Shown: in pieces, positions 11,708 through 22,500 of the stretch | Layout of the letters: every line of letters starts with the position of its first letter | How positions within the stretch are numbered: the first letter of the stretch is position 1 | Assembly: GCA_023101885.1 (NCBI GenBank) | Contig: JALPQD010000294.1 | Coordinates: forward strand, 1,539,501 to 1,603,500 | From: Typhlomys cinereus | Taxonomy: Eukaryota > Chordata > Mammalia > Rodentia > Platacanthomyidae | Direction of reading: 5' to 3' | Length of the DNA stretch: 64,000 nt | Translations under genes and position numbers: made by a program | Notes under the pieces: generated by a model | Databases searched by the model: none | Told to the model about the DNA's origin: nothing | What the model saw: the letters and a program-made list of their open reading frames with translations, nothing else

Positions 11708-12060
11708 GTCATTCCATTGATGTGAAAGAATGCCTGAGATAATAAACTTATAAGAAAGACAGATTTACTTGAGCTTATAGTTTCAGAGATGTGAGTCCAT
11801 GGTCACATGGTCATGCCTTTGGGTATCTTGTGAGACAGATGGACACCATTCAGCTCACAGAGTTCAGTAGGCAAAGACAGAGTAAGGATTAGAATCCCAA
11901 CATTCCCTTCGGAACCATGTCTCCCATTGACCTTACTTTTTTTTCCTTAGTCCTTCCTTTTAATGAGTCCACCACACCTCTAAATGTAGCATATAGACTG
12001 GCAAAGAATTCTTTAGCATATGAGTCTTTGAGAACCCTCAAGATCAAAACCAAAATAGCT
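11708..12060 (-). mobile_element. MaLR-type LTR, reverse
   Basis: The plus strand begins GTCATTCCATTGATGTGAAAG, AATGCCTGAGATAATAAAC, AAGACAGATTTACTTGAGC. This is the reversed 3' end of a MaLR-family LTR with its AATAAA region. The 5' part of the element (toward 12,060) is diverged. Confidence 0.5.
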
Positions 12061-12174
12061 GCAAAGGAGAGTTAAGACTGGGGTATGTCAGACCTCGAAT
12101 CCATCTTCTGGAAATTTCAATGTTATAATGTAGAAATGAGGAGCCCCTGAAAGATATTGAGAAGATAGGTGTTG

Positions 12175-12535
12175 CAGTTACATTTCCTTTGTTGCTGTGA
12201 GACAGTGCTCATACAGGAGTTGGGGGAGAAAGGGAGATTTATTTGGCTTAAGGTTCCTGAGGGCATATAGTCCGTCAGGGTGGGAATGCAGAGCAGAAGG
12301 TATGGCTGCAGGCAGCAACAGGAGGCTGGTTCAAATCACCGCAGCCATCAGGAAGGCAGAGAGAGGAAGAGCCAAGTAAAGGAAGCAGGGTTGGGCCACC
12401 AACCTCAAGACCCAACCCTATGACTTTTCTTCCTCCAGCAAGGCTCTACCTCTCAAAGATGCCATGACCTTCCCAGATACTAATGTCAACAAAGGTTTAA
12501 ACACAGAGCCTATGAGAGACAGCTCACATGTAAAC
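12175..12535 (-). mobile_element. MaLR/ORR1-type LTR, reverse
   Basis: The plus strand reads TTTGTTGCTGTGAGACAGTGC, GGAGATTTATTTGGCTTAAGG, then CCTCCAGCAAGGCTCTACCTC. This is the reverse complement of a MaLR LTR (ending ...CTCACAGCAACAAAGG). It has the same orientation as the LTR just before it, so either two independent insertions or parts of one rearranged element are possible. Confidence 0.6.
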
Positions 12536-12774
12536 TATAAAAGGAAGTGAATGAACATTTGATTCAAAAGGGACGTTAGACTGAGAGAAACTGGCAAGTG
12601 GGATGTGACATGTGGTATGCAGGTCAGGCAGGCCACAACTACCACAATCCAGGGGTGAGGTGAGGAAAGCCTGCATTTCCCAACACAGAAGAGGGGAGAG
12701 GGAAGGTCTAGCTTACATAAGAAGTAACTAAGCAGGGGTGCTAGGGGTAAGAAAGAGGGCTGACATTTTGTTGT

Positions 12775-12928
12775 CCTTCCCAGGTGCATGACAAGCTTCC
12801 AGGCTCTTTGCTTAACCTCTGTAGAAACTCTGTGAAGTGGCTTTCTTCTTAGCCAGCTTTGGGTGAGAAACTTGAGGTATAGTGATCTCAAGTAACTTGG
12901 CCAATATCGGTCATATATAAGCATTCAC
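12775..12928 (-). mobile_element. MIR fragment, reverse
   Basis: CAGGCTCTTTGCTTAACCTC, TGAGAAACTTGAGGTATAG and CAAGTAACTTGGCCAATATC match the reversed MIR core (gagaaactgaggcacagagaggttaagtaacttgccc). It is diverged. Confidence 0.5.
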
Positions 12929-12934
12929 TCCCAG

Positions 12935-13276
12935 CTAGTGTGTGAGTGTGTGTATGTGTGTGAGAGTGTCTGTGTGTGTGCATGCATGTGTGCATGCATG
13001 CATGATTCAATATATGAATGTGTGTACAAGAATGTCTGTGTACAAGAGTGTATTTGAGTACGCGTGCCTGTGGAGGTCCAAGAGCGACATCTGAAATTAT
13101 CCTGGATTATAGCTTCTAAGTTATTGCTTCATTTCAGGGTTTTCCAGGCTCTGCCTTCCAAGACCAGAATTATAGGCTGCTACCATATCCATCCAGCATT
13201 TTTGTCTGGGGATCCAAAGTCAAGTTCTTTTGCTTGTGGGACACAGGTTTTTAACACCTAAGTGATTGTCCCAGCC
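12935..13276 (-). mobile_element. tRNA-derived SINE, type B, reverse
   Basis: A TG-rich tail (12,939-13,010) is followed by the reversed body: GCCTGTGGAGGTCCAAGAG, GGGTTTTCCAGGCTCTGCC, CAGCATTTTTGTCTGGGGATC. The head ends TTAACACC...GTCCCAGCCCC. It is diverged from the 25.0 and 31.0 kb copies, and no clean target duplication was found. Confidence 0.75.
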
Positions 13277-13626
13277 CCCATTCCTACCGGTGTGTACATG
13301 ATCCTGCATGTTGTTGAGAGGATAGAAGAGGGGAAGTGCAGGTGGAAGAAGAGGAAGTAATTTTTAAAATATGTTAGATATGTGGTATTTCAAAAGAATT
13401 TTTTCTTCTATATTTTTCTTGGTGTAGGTTAAGTTGATCCTGCCAAATAGAGATGAAAATGTTTACAGCTAGAAAAAATAGAAAACTGCCTTAAGTGAAA
13501 ATTAGCTTCAGTCAAATGCCTGCTTTAAAATTGGTGCAAAATTCAGAAATTCAACTCCTGATATTTTTCTCAATCCTTTTTATTTACACATTCTCTCACC
13601 TAAAGTACTATATAGGGTAAGTCTGC

Positions 13627-13629
<3 letters not shown>

Positions 13630-13673
<44 letters not shown>
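13630..13673. repeat. (GT)n microsatellite
   Basis: About 22 pure GT units. Confidence 0.95.
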
Positions 13674-13677
<4 letters not shown>

Positions 13678-14409
13678 AATGTCATGTGAGTACTTGAATA
13701 AATTTAGCATCGATTCCAGCTTGAGGTGAAGCATGGCTGTAGTTTTGACTTTTAAAAAATTATCTGTTTATTTCTCTTTCTCCATCGATAACTCCTGGAT
13801 GTAATACTGAAATCTTATAAATACGGGCCCAGTTAGCTTAGAAAATGAGCTTAGTGTTCTTTGGGCAGTCCAAGTTGAACAACACATAATTTGGCACAAT
13901 TTGGCGGGCTTGGGCTTAAGACAAATACAAGCCTGAGAGACATAGAGGCTTTATTATTTCTCAGCGAGTTCATGAAGTGCACATGGGTTGAACTGATGGG
14001 AACCCCCATACACCCTCCCTCAACCCACACTGCGCTTTCATAAGTGTGGTATTCATGGCACAGTATTTCTGCTTCCCAAAGAGAGATGTTGTTCCCAATT
14101 ACCATCTGTGCTTTGGGCGGAGTCACGAAGGGCACCTCATTTGGCCATGTTCCCACTCTTCTGATCCTGATGGTGTCACCCCAGGATTGGAAAGCAGAGC
14201 ACAAGGCTGTTCTCTTGTCTTCTGCTGCCTTAGCAAAGGAATGGGAAGGAGAACGTTGGATAAACTTGATAAATGGAGATCTTGCGGTCTAGTTCTAACA
14301 CTCAGAGCTACTATTATGCTCAGAAAAGACAAATAGAAATTGCAGAATTGCCTAAGTTCGTGAGGAAAAAGAAAGAAGAAAAGAAAGAAAAGAGGAGACC
14401 ATGACTTCT

Positions 14410-14439
14410 CAAGTATCTATATACCAAGTATCTATATAT
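14410..14439. repeat. 15-bp tandem duplication
   Basis: CAAGTATCTATATAC is followed immediately by CAAGTATCTATATAT, differing at the last base. Confidence 0.85.
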
Positions 14440-15164
14440 ATTGGACAGTCATATGCCCTGCCTTGTTTCACCTGTTGGTCTAGCCTGATTGGTGATGGAA
14501 TTATTTCAGTTGTTTTTTTACTTGAGGGGAAGTTGGCTTGTCCCGAACTTCCACATAATCCTCTCTTACCTCTGCCCTTGTGAGTAAGAGTGAAACTTGG
14601 GGATATGAATAAAGAATGAGGTTTGATGTGAGCTCACTCCTTGACTCCCTGACTACAGGATAGCTAAGTCAGGGTCAGAACTGCTCTTGTCTATTAAACA
14701 TTCAGGGGCTAAGCCAACCCACATGCACATCAAGGATGCCAGCATCCCCAGTGCCCAGTTTCTGCAACACTTTTCTGTCAGTAAATAACAAAGTGCTTTT
14801 ATCCAGTGAATGATTGATAGCCTTTAGTTAACCACAGAAGAAGGATTCTCTGAATCTTTTTGAGTAAATGTGTACTATAGAAGACAGTGCAGAGGCGGAA
14901 AGCAAGATGTGAGTAGTCAGGAAACAGTGACCTACCTAGTCATGTGACCTCACTTAAGAAGTAGACCTTTTTCTGGGGAGAAGGGATAGTGGGAGGAAGA
15001 GAGGGAGGGAGGACAGCATGGGGGAGAGAGAGAAAGAGAGAGAGAAGAGAGAGACTGTAAAGGATATCTACCTCCAGGTAATGCCTACTTACTGCTAGTT
15101 ATGTAAATAAAACTTTGCTAAAATATAGCCAAAGCCATTTATTTACATATTGTTAGTGCCAAGT

Positions 15165-15480
15165 TTTGAACTACAACAGAATGGAGTACAGACGTTTCTC
15201 TACTAACCTGGAATTATATACTGATGAATCCATTGTAATTTGAAAACTCCTTAAGCCAAAAGTGCATTTCATCCATCTACCTTGCTGAGCATACAATTTT
15301 AGCCACACAGTACACTGTGCATGGCTGTTGGCTTTACGATGGCATGGAGTTCTGAGAGCTACCATTCACCACTGCCTACTGCCTAGCATTTCAACATGTG
15401 ATCATGCTGTTTCTTAGCAGCCCAGGAAAAGATCCAAATTCAAACCTCCATGTTTTTTTTTTCTGCCAAATACATGAAAT
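15165..15480. mobile_element. Mammal-wide DNA-transposon fossil (Tigger/pogo-like)
   Basis: TATATACTGATGAATCCATTG, TTGAAAACTCCTTAAGCC, AAAAGTGCATTTCATCCATC and CTGAGCATACAATTTTAGCC follow a placental DNA-transposon fossil I know from human (…gaaaactccgtaagttgaaatgcatttaatacacctaacct…). The later tract CCCAGGAAAAGATCCAAATTC fits the same element's other end. Family name uncertain. It is non-coding and highly decayed. Confidence 0.5.
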
Positions 15481-16159
15481 ACATGTCCCTTTTGTGCTAC
15501 TGCAAAGTAAATATATATGTATATATTACATACATGTATATATTGAACTATTAAATAGAGTACAGTTGCAATGGAGACTATATAAATCACCAAACATTAA
15601 CTATTTGCCCTTAGAAAGGAATGTCTTTTTAAAAAGGTGTATCTGATAGTCCTTTGAGTACTGATCTCTGAGGACATCTTACCTCAAAAAGAAGAGAAGA
15701 ATGGAGGTGGAGACAAAGAGACAGACAGAAACAGAGAGAGAACACAGAAGTTAACTCCCCTCTCCCCCACAAGTTGTCTATCCTATCAGCAATAAACTAC
15801 AGCACCTCCTACTGGAGGGCAGGACTCGGACCCAAGGTAAATTAACAGCTATAAAGAAGAGTCAGAACACAAGCCATTGATCATGAGGTGCTCTGCAGAC
15901 CAGTGGGGAAGCTTTGGTTTGGCCCTGATGTCCTTAAATTCAGAAAACACATGCTTGCAGAAGAGAAACATAGGCTTGAGTGTCTAGTTAGAGTGCAAAG
16001 CTTCCTGAGAGGGAAATAAAGTTGAGAGGACAAGGATAGCATGCAGAGAAGAAAGAACATAATCACAGAAAAGGAAGCCAACGGTAATAAACAACGCCGG
16101 ACAGGCCCTCATGGCCTCAGATGTAGAGCGAGCATGACTATTGTGTGATGGTGTTAAAT
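15481..16159. other. Unique sequence
   Basis: No gene or repeat recognised. A GA-rich patch lies at 15,690-15,745. A CTCF-like word (CTACTGGAGGGCAG) lies at about 15,809-15,822. Confidence 0.35.
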
Positions 16160-16500
16160 CACTCTAATCCTAATGCCAAAAGCCACTTTGATGAACAGAA
16201 GTATCACGTATGGCAACCAGGAGGCTCGGGGTTCCTGCCCCAGCAGAGGGGTCTGCTGTCACTTCTTTCAGGCGAGCTCTGGATCCTGTCCTAGGGGCCC
16301 AACATGGCCTACAGTGGAGACTTGTAGAACTGGCAGATTTCAGTTTGGTTTGGAGTTTCCTTCTGTGTTTCTTGGCAAGAGGTGGCCATCTTCCATCCAT
16401 GGAGTGCCCTGGATTAATGGCTGAAGTAACACCTACTGGCGGGGCCAACCCATGCTCAGGGCTGGAGACTTTCTGTTATTGACGCACGATGCTTTAGAAC
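16160..16500. other. GC-richer unique block with a CTCF-like core
   Basis: The block is repeat-free and more GC-rich than its flanks. CCAGCAGAGGG at 16,240-16,250 matches the core of the CTCF consensus (CCASYAGRKGG). Both-strand open frames of 80-90 codons overlap here, but they share the same composition and lack supporting features, so regulatory DNA is the more likely reading. Confidence 0.25.
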
Positions 16501-16573
16501 TCACAGCCTAACTCCATTTTGTGGGCAATTGGAATCTCTTGTTTTGAAGTCCAAACTGTCACTTTCATGATAT

Positions 16574-16575
<2 letters not shown>

Positions 16576-16624
<49 letters not shown>
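16576..16624. repeat. (CA)n microsatellite
   Basis: About 24 pure CA units. Confidence 0.97.
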
Positions 16625-16626
<2 letters not shown>

Positions 16627-18854
16627 TAGGTGTACTTTCTATGCTGGAGTGGAGCATATGCTCTATTGTGGGTTACTCCTCTTGGGGCAGACAAGGGAAA
16701 GTTATGCTTTAGTTTAGTGAGTTTTGGGATGAAAAGTAAAACTAGCTTAGCTCACATTATCCCAACTCAGTTACCTTTTTTCATGAGCTTCTTGAACTCC
16801 TGCTTGAAATTTGGGGAACAGTTGAAATGGGGTTCTAGGACCTGAAACACACATGAAAGTTTGTTTATTTTTGGTTGAGATGCAGTCAATTGAGGCAATC
16901 ATGGGATCATTGGTATGTTCACTTCATTTCCATGATGCATGTTTTAAAAAACAAATCAAGAAATGCCTCAGAGTGTACCTTTTTCATCACGTACCTGTTC
17001 TCTAAATCTGAATGGTGCCAAATGTGCTATTTTCTTCTACTTGGTGAAAGGATGGAGATATTCATTTCCTAATCTATCCTGGCAATTTAAAGAAAAAAAG
17101 TTTCCTGCACAAAATTTCAAAATGGGTTAATTTCACTTGGGACACAGCAATTACACTGTTACACATAAAGCATTGTTTATATCATAAGTAGACATTGAGT
17201 AATGAGATTTGGTCCATTTTTGAAGGTTATAATATCCAATCTAAAGAGTTGGTTTACTATTTGTTGAATTGTCCCAGCCTACATTAGAACAACACTAATA
17301 AACGATAGAAGAAAAGGAATGCCAGGTGAACTCACATAAATTGCAAGGGTTCCTAACACACAAAGGCATACAAAGTAAAGCTTGCAGGCACATGATGTGT
17401 TCATGTTTGTGTCTGTGAATATGTGCACATGTGTGGTAAAGTGAGAAATGTGTGTCTGTGGGGCAGGTGAATCTGACTGAAGGAACCAGGCCTGGAGTGA
17501 GAGCTGCAGGTGGGGACTCCAGGCTCATGGATATTGGGGCGGGAATGGATTCTGTATCACAGGTTTTTTTCATGGCCTGGGCTGTTGGTTGGTTAGAGGA
17601 AGAGCAGTTACTACCACTTGCAAGTTTACAGAGAGAAAAGCTGGCCTGGTCTCCTTTGTCTTCATGATAACTATTAGAGACAACAAAGTCCAGGGCATGT
17701 AAAGCAGAGAACAGGGATCCATAACAAGTGTCTGACGACAACGAGGTCTAGTCCAAAGCCAAACCCTTCCCACTTTCTCTTCTCATGACCTAGACTAGTT
17801 GGCACTGCAACAAACCCTGGATTCCTGAAGGGAATACTTGTTGGATGATTTGCTTCATTACCCAACAGTCTGGGGGAAAGTTCTTGTATTTTTGTGGCGA
17901 CTAAATGCAATTGACACCTCTCCTGTATGGGCTACCATAAAGCAAGAATCATGAAGATGTCTGCCACCCACTAGAGTTAATTATTTTTCAAATGACATGG
18001 ACTCCAAGAAAAGAATGTATTTTCATTTCACCTTCTCACTCTCCATGAGTAGTAGCTGTATGTGGATTGTGGCAATTCCCATGGAATTGCTTTTCACAGA
18101 GGAGAATCTTGCTGCAATGGTGACCTTGGCATGGGAATTCATTTCAACATTGACACTCTAGGGGAACTTTCCATATACCCCACCTCCCAGGCATAGTGCA
18201 CACTTTGAAAACTCTCAAAGACATTATTTATAACAGCGTCTGACAAATGGTGGCATTCCACCAAAATGTGTAGCTGTGAATTTTCCTCTTCTTGGCTGTG
18301 TTTGCAGTTCTGAGCCTCCCAGGCACATGGCAGGATCTCACTTCCTACCTGAGCCAGAAACTTTCATCAGGCTGATATGACCTGAAGAATGAAGAATTGA
18401 GGTCTTTGTTCACACAAATAGGTGGTCAATATGTAATTACTCCATCGGTCTTTTTTTTTTTTTTTTGCTTTTAATTACTAGTTGAAGAGGATAAGGGGAA
18501 GCTTTAAGGGAAGTACAGCAATGTGTTAAAGGTACACCTTTGTTAATTAGTTCTTTAAATTTGATCAATACATTATCAAGCTGAAATTCACTAAAAAGAT
18601 AACCCTCACTATTGGCAAAAAATAGAGAAATGAGTGTATTCCTGCACTGCCCATGTGAGTATAGAATGTTAGGCCATCAGAACAAAAGCATTTGTAACTC
18701 TTAATAAAAATAATGACCAGTTGCATGACTTACGCTAGTCATGTAGATTGAAGAAAAGACAAAGATGCTCTCAGCTCATCGTCTAAAAGTGGAAAATTGG
18801 AATGTAACAGCTGTTGGGGTTGGTCAGATAGATTTCGACACCTTTTTTTCAGAC
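16625..18854. other. Unique sequence, about 2.2 kb
   Basis: No exon series or repeat recognised. A T-rich run lies near 18,451-18,466. The portion 18,200-18,760 is quiet, low-repeat AT-rich DNA that could hold conserved elements. Overlapping frames at 17,295-17,910 lie on both strands and are not credible genes. Confidence 0.35.
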
Positions 18855-19226
18855 ATATCATTTTGAAAGTCTATAGGCTACAATGAGTGAATTGCCTTGT
18901 TTGAAATGCCCACATGACCAGGGACTGAGGACAGACACCAAGCAAACACCAGCCAGCGACAGGCTGTCTGTCTGTCCCAAAGCACAAAAAACTAAAGTAC
19001 AGCTACCAACCATGGAAGTGAGGTTGAGTCGTCCCCAGATGAAAGTGTAGACAAGACCCTGTCGTGCCTGACTGCGGATGGGTTCTCAGGCTATGACAGA
19101 CCAAGAACCATCGACCCAGCCCAACCTGTCTGGCTTCCTGCCCTATGGAAACCACAAGGTAATAATGCATGTTATTTTACAGCACTAAATTTGTAGTGAT
19201 TTGTTGCACAGCAATAGATAGCTAAA
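18855..19226 (+). mobile_element. MLT1-type LTR (mammal-wide MaLR)
   Basis: The 3' half is diagnostic: GACAGACCAAGAACC, CCTGTCTGGCTTCCTGCCC, ATGTTATTTTACAGCACTAAA, TTTGTAGTGATTTGTTGCAC, AGCAATAGATAGCTAA. These match the MLT1 ending (…taagccactaagtttgggtagtttgttacgcagcaatagataactg). The 5' limit is approximate. Confidence 0.7.
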
Positions 19227-19359
19227 TGCAGTCATTTTTTAAAGAACCTGGGGTTTAAGGCAGGGAGATTCTGACTGAGTTCAGAATCTACATTCTCATT
19301 CACTTCTCTGTAGCTCTGAATTTCTGTGCTTTAGAAAAGTTTTCTTAAGTACCCAAGAT

Positions 19360-19960
19360 ACACAGTCATGCATCACTTAAGGACAGGGTTTTACTGAATG
19401 AAACTATCATTAGGTGATTTTCTCACTCCATGACTAACACAGAGTGCTGATCACTGAGTGAGAAAATAAATAACTAATTTGAAGAAGCAGTGTATGCTTA
19501 TACTAACCTAGATGGTAATTTGCCTTTATACCCAGCCTATATAATATAGCTTCAAGCTATAAACTTGTGCAACATCATACTGTACGTGATTATATAAATA
19601 GTATTTGAGTATCTCAATATATATAAATGTAGGAAAGTTAAAGCAAACATGTAGCCTGAAAGATAAAGTCGGCATACCTGTCTATGATGTTTGTGCATGA
19701 GTGTAGCATACAGAGCTGGGAATCACTCTGGGTGAATTGGTGAGTGAATGGGAACTGAATGGGAAGGTTCTGGACATTTTTGAACACTCCTACAGTCTTA
19801 CATATCCTGTACCCTTATATAGTACACTAAATTTATTTTTAAGTACTTTTCTTTTTTAGTGATATGTTAATTTTAGCTTTTTTATTTTATAAACTTTAAA
19901 CCTTTTTTTGAATGTAGTAAAACTTGAAACACATAGACATTGTACAGGTGTACAAAATAT
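19360..19960 (+). mobile_element. Placental DNA-transposon fossil (Tigger-like)
   Basis: ACAGTCATGCATCACTTAAGG, CATTAGGTGATTTTCTCAC, TAACCTAGATGGTAATTTGCC, GCCTATATAATATAGC, AACTTGTGCAACATCATACTG match, in order, a human DNA-transposon fossil (cagtcatgcatcgcttaac… cctagatggtatagcc… tacagcatgttactgtactg). The downstream T-rich part (19,830-19,960) fits the same element's AT-rich interior. No transposase frame survives. Confidence 0.6.
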
Positions 19961-19974
19961 TTTTCTTTTTTTAT

Positions 19975-20042
19975 TTTTGCAGTGATGAAGATACTTTGCA
20001 TACATTAGGTAAGTGCTCTACCACTGACCTGCATTTCTACAC
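19975..20042 (-). mobile_element. ID-like SINE head, reverse fragment
   Basis: TTAGGTAAGTGCTCTACCAC and TGACCTGCATTTCTAC match the reversed ID/tRNA head (taggcaagcgctctaccactgagctacatccc). Only about 65 bases remain. Confidence 0.5.
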
Positions 20043-20197
20043 ACACTAAGCCAAGCCTAACTAGGGTCAAGACAAGTGCTGTTGTCTTCCCTGGGTATAT
20101 GTTCAAGAACACGTATGGAGTGCTCATCTGTGATGGCGAGGCCTTTTTCTGGCGCCCACTCAAGGATCTGTCCATCTTCTCAAAAGTCTGGCCATAG

Positions 20198-20436
20198 GGG
20201 GGCTGGAGAGCTGGCTCAGGGGTTAAGCCTCTGCCTTGCAGGTGGAAGGTCCTGAATTTGGATCCTAGACCCCACGTATAGACGCGGGGCGGAGTAGAGG
20301 CGGCCTGTGTTTCTGGTCCTGATAGGGCCGAGCCTGTGAATCCCGGGGCAGAGTAAACAAGGAGGAGGTGGAGGCGGCCCATGGTAGTTCCTGAGTTCGC
20401 CCGTGATTCTACACACACACACACACACACACACAA
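20198..20436 (+). mobile_element. tRNA-derived SINE, type A
   Basis: The head GGGGGCTGGAGAGCTGGCTC (A box TGGCTCAGGGG) is followed by the B-box-like GAATTTGGATCC. The body is GC-rich (TGTTTCTGGTCCTGATAGGG, GAGCCTGTGAATCCCGGGGC, GAGTAAACAAGGAGGAGGTG), ending in a CA tail and AATTGAATA. It is about 85-90% like the copies at 29.9, 33.0 and 33.4 kb. No clear target duplication was seen. Confidence 0.85.
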
Positions 20437-20839
20437 TTGAATAGAAACTTGCTTGGTGTGTTTCTTCACCACAGATTGTAAGTGAGTAACATGCGGCAGA
20501 TATTCTTCTCTATTGATGAAGCCCCTTTGGAGGCAGGGCCTAGGTCTTCACTGGTGTGTTCCAAGCTTCTGCAAAACACTTCACTGAGGATTCGCCTGGG
20601 AGTCTTTTCTTTTTCCTTTCCCTTCATTTTCCTTTTCTCCTACCTCTTCTTCAGCTATGACTTCCTGTCCCAGTTCTTTTATAATCTCATGTTGACCTAG
20701 AGATGTTCATGTGACTGTAATTGGTTCTGGGTGTAACCTTTATCACAGTTAATGTCTTTAAGCACTTTCCATATGGAGTTGTGGCTTCTTGTTTAGTTCT
20801 CTCTCTCCTCTTAGATAGTGCACATGTTAGGGATGGAGG
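20437..20839. other. Unique sequence
   Basis: No gene recognised. There is weak L2-like text near 20,525-20,580 (GGAGGCAGGGCCTAGGTC), too faint to call. Confidence 0.35.
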
Positions 20840-20925
20840 TTGATTTACCTCAGCAACCCTGGCACCTAGCCCAGATCTGAAACTCAGGTGCTATGAAAAT
20901 ATCCATTGAGTTAGTGAATAATTAA
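20840..20925 (+). mobile_element. L2 3'-end fragment
   Basis: CAGCAACCCTGGCACCTAGC and GGTGCTATGAAAATATCCATTGAGTTAGTGAA follow the L2 terminus (cagcacctagcacagtgcctggcac…ggtgctcaataaatatttgttgaatga). Confidence 0.4.
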
Positions 20926-20947
20926 TTTTTGCAAGACAGTATAAACC

Positions 20948-21110
20948 AAGCAACAATTCTATTCTAAAGACATTTATTGATGTCTGCACTGTGGCAGACA
21001 TTGGGCAGGTGCCAGGAATTCAAATATGAACAAATCACCATTTTTTACCCTAAAGTTGCCAAATGTAGAAAAAGTCACATGAAAAAGAATGATAGCACAG
21101 AGCAGAAGAA
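20948..21110 (-). mobile_element. L2 3'-end fragment, reverse
   Basis: AAGACATTTATTGATGTCTGC, ACTGTGGCAGACATTGGGCAG, GAACAAATCACC match the reversed L2 terminus (atttattgagcacctactatgtgccaggca…gtgaacaaa). Confidence 0.5.
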
Positions 21111-22045
21111 ATTTCAGAGAGGTGTGAAATTGAACCATAAGAAATGGCCATCTGTGTAAGTCAGAAATGGCTGAATACAGCCTGTTATGGGAGTCAACCC
21201 ATTGGAGATCCTGCTGCCAGAACAGAAGATAGGATAATTGGTGGCTATGAAGTTCTCTCACTCTGTAAGGGTTTTCATCCCACAGCTTTGAAGAATGACA
21301 GACATCTGAATCCTAAGCAAATACTAAATAATACCCTGAGCAGAAAATCATGAGAAGTGATGACATCACGGACAAGAAGGATGGTTGATGAATTAGTGGA
21401 GATGAGTCATAAACAAGGATGAGCTTTTAAACTGCTAACTTCCTTGGAAGAAACACCTTCTCTTTAAGCTTCTCACTTCCCTAAGTAGCTGCTATCAAAA
21501 TAAATTACGATAAATTACCTTGTGGAACTCCAGCTCAGTTTGCTGTTCCAAGTGAGTGAAACTGTGGGCACCGGGTTGTTCACTGCCTACTGCTGCATAT
21601 TCAGTTATCCATGGTGACATTTCTTGTCCCTCATCTTCTGTAGGCCAGGAATCTAGGCACGGCCTGACTGGGTCATGCATCTTTCACAAGCTACAGTCAA
21701 GCGTCGGGTGGGACTGTAGTCATCTTGGAGTTTGACTGACATATTAAGTCACTCTCCTGGCAAGGCAGGATTCAGATTCTCTTGGGCTGTAGGACTGACA
21801 TGTGTGGGCTTTGTTGACTTTTGGATCACTGGGTGCCTCTCCAGGCTGCAGCTCCCATTATGGTGGCCAAATTCCATCAGGACAGGAAGCCAAACAAGGC
21901 AGGAAAGATGTAAATTACAGTCTTTTATTGTATAATCTTGAAACTATGTTAGATTTCAAAAACAAGACAGGTCATTAGTCACATTCACACAGAGGGGATT
22001 ACACCACAAGAAAGATCCACCACAAGAACGATCACTGGATTGCTA
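21111..22045. other. Unique sequence
   Basis: No gene or repeat recognised with confidence in about 0.9 kb. Confidence 0.4.
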
Positions 22046-22500
22046 GGGGCCGGAGAGATGGCTCAGCTATTAATGTAGTTTTTGCAAAAACAAAAAGACA
22101 AAGATCCTCATATCTCACCTAAAATACCAAGTCGGTGTGGTAGCCTTCTTGCATCCAGCCCCAGAAGGTAGAACACAGAAATCTTCAGAGTATACTGGCT
22201 AACCAGTCTAGCCTTATAGGAAAGCTCTGAGTTTAGTTAGAAACCCAGTCTCAAAAAAATAAAATGGAAGGGTAATCAAGGATAATGCCTGACATCAACC
22301 TCAGTGCTCTATACATAAGCACTTTTACACTTCCACACCCATGTACATCCATATATAGATATCTACACATGTACAAACGAAAAGAGAGGGAGAGAGAGAA
22401 ACACAACTTCTACACATAACTATGCAAAGCAAACAAACTAAGTAAACAAACAAACACCTAAACAACTAAACAACTAACTAACTAACTAAATAAATAAATA
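22046..22500 (+). mobile_element. B4/ID-B1-type SINE with AT-rich tail
   Basis: The head GGGGCCGGAGAGATGGCTC is diverged after the A box. B1-like text follows (ACCAGTCTAGCCTTATAGG, AGAAACCCAGTCTCAAAAAAATA). The distal arm (AATCAAGGATAATGCCTGAC, TCAACCTCAGTGCTCTATAC) also fits this fusion family. From about 22,380 it passes into GA- and AAAC/CTAA-rich simple DNA up to 22,500. Confidence 0.6.

Larger units (their letters stand above)
13277..15164. other. Mostly unique sequence
   Basis: No gene recognised. It contains a (GT)n run at 13,630-13,673, a 15-bp imperfect duplication at 14,410-14,439, an A/G-rich patch near 14,360-14,397 and a GA-rich patch near 15,000-15,050. Frames between 13,851 and 14,336 overlap on several frames of both strands and are not credible exons. 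Confidence 0.4.

Noticed and set aside
20198..20290. tRNA gene from A/B-box-like head of the SINEs
   Set aside because: Head cannot fold into a proper cloverleaf by eye and is attached to a SINE body. It is a tRNA-derived retroposon, not a tRNA gene.
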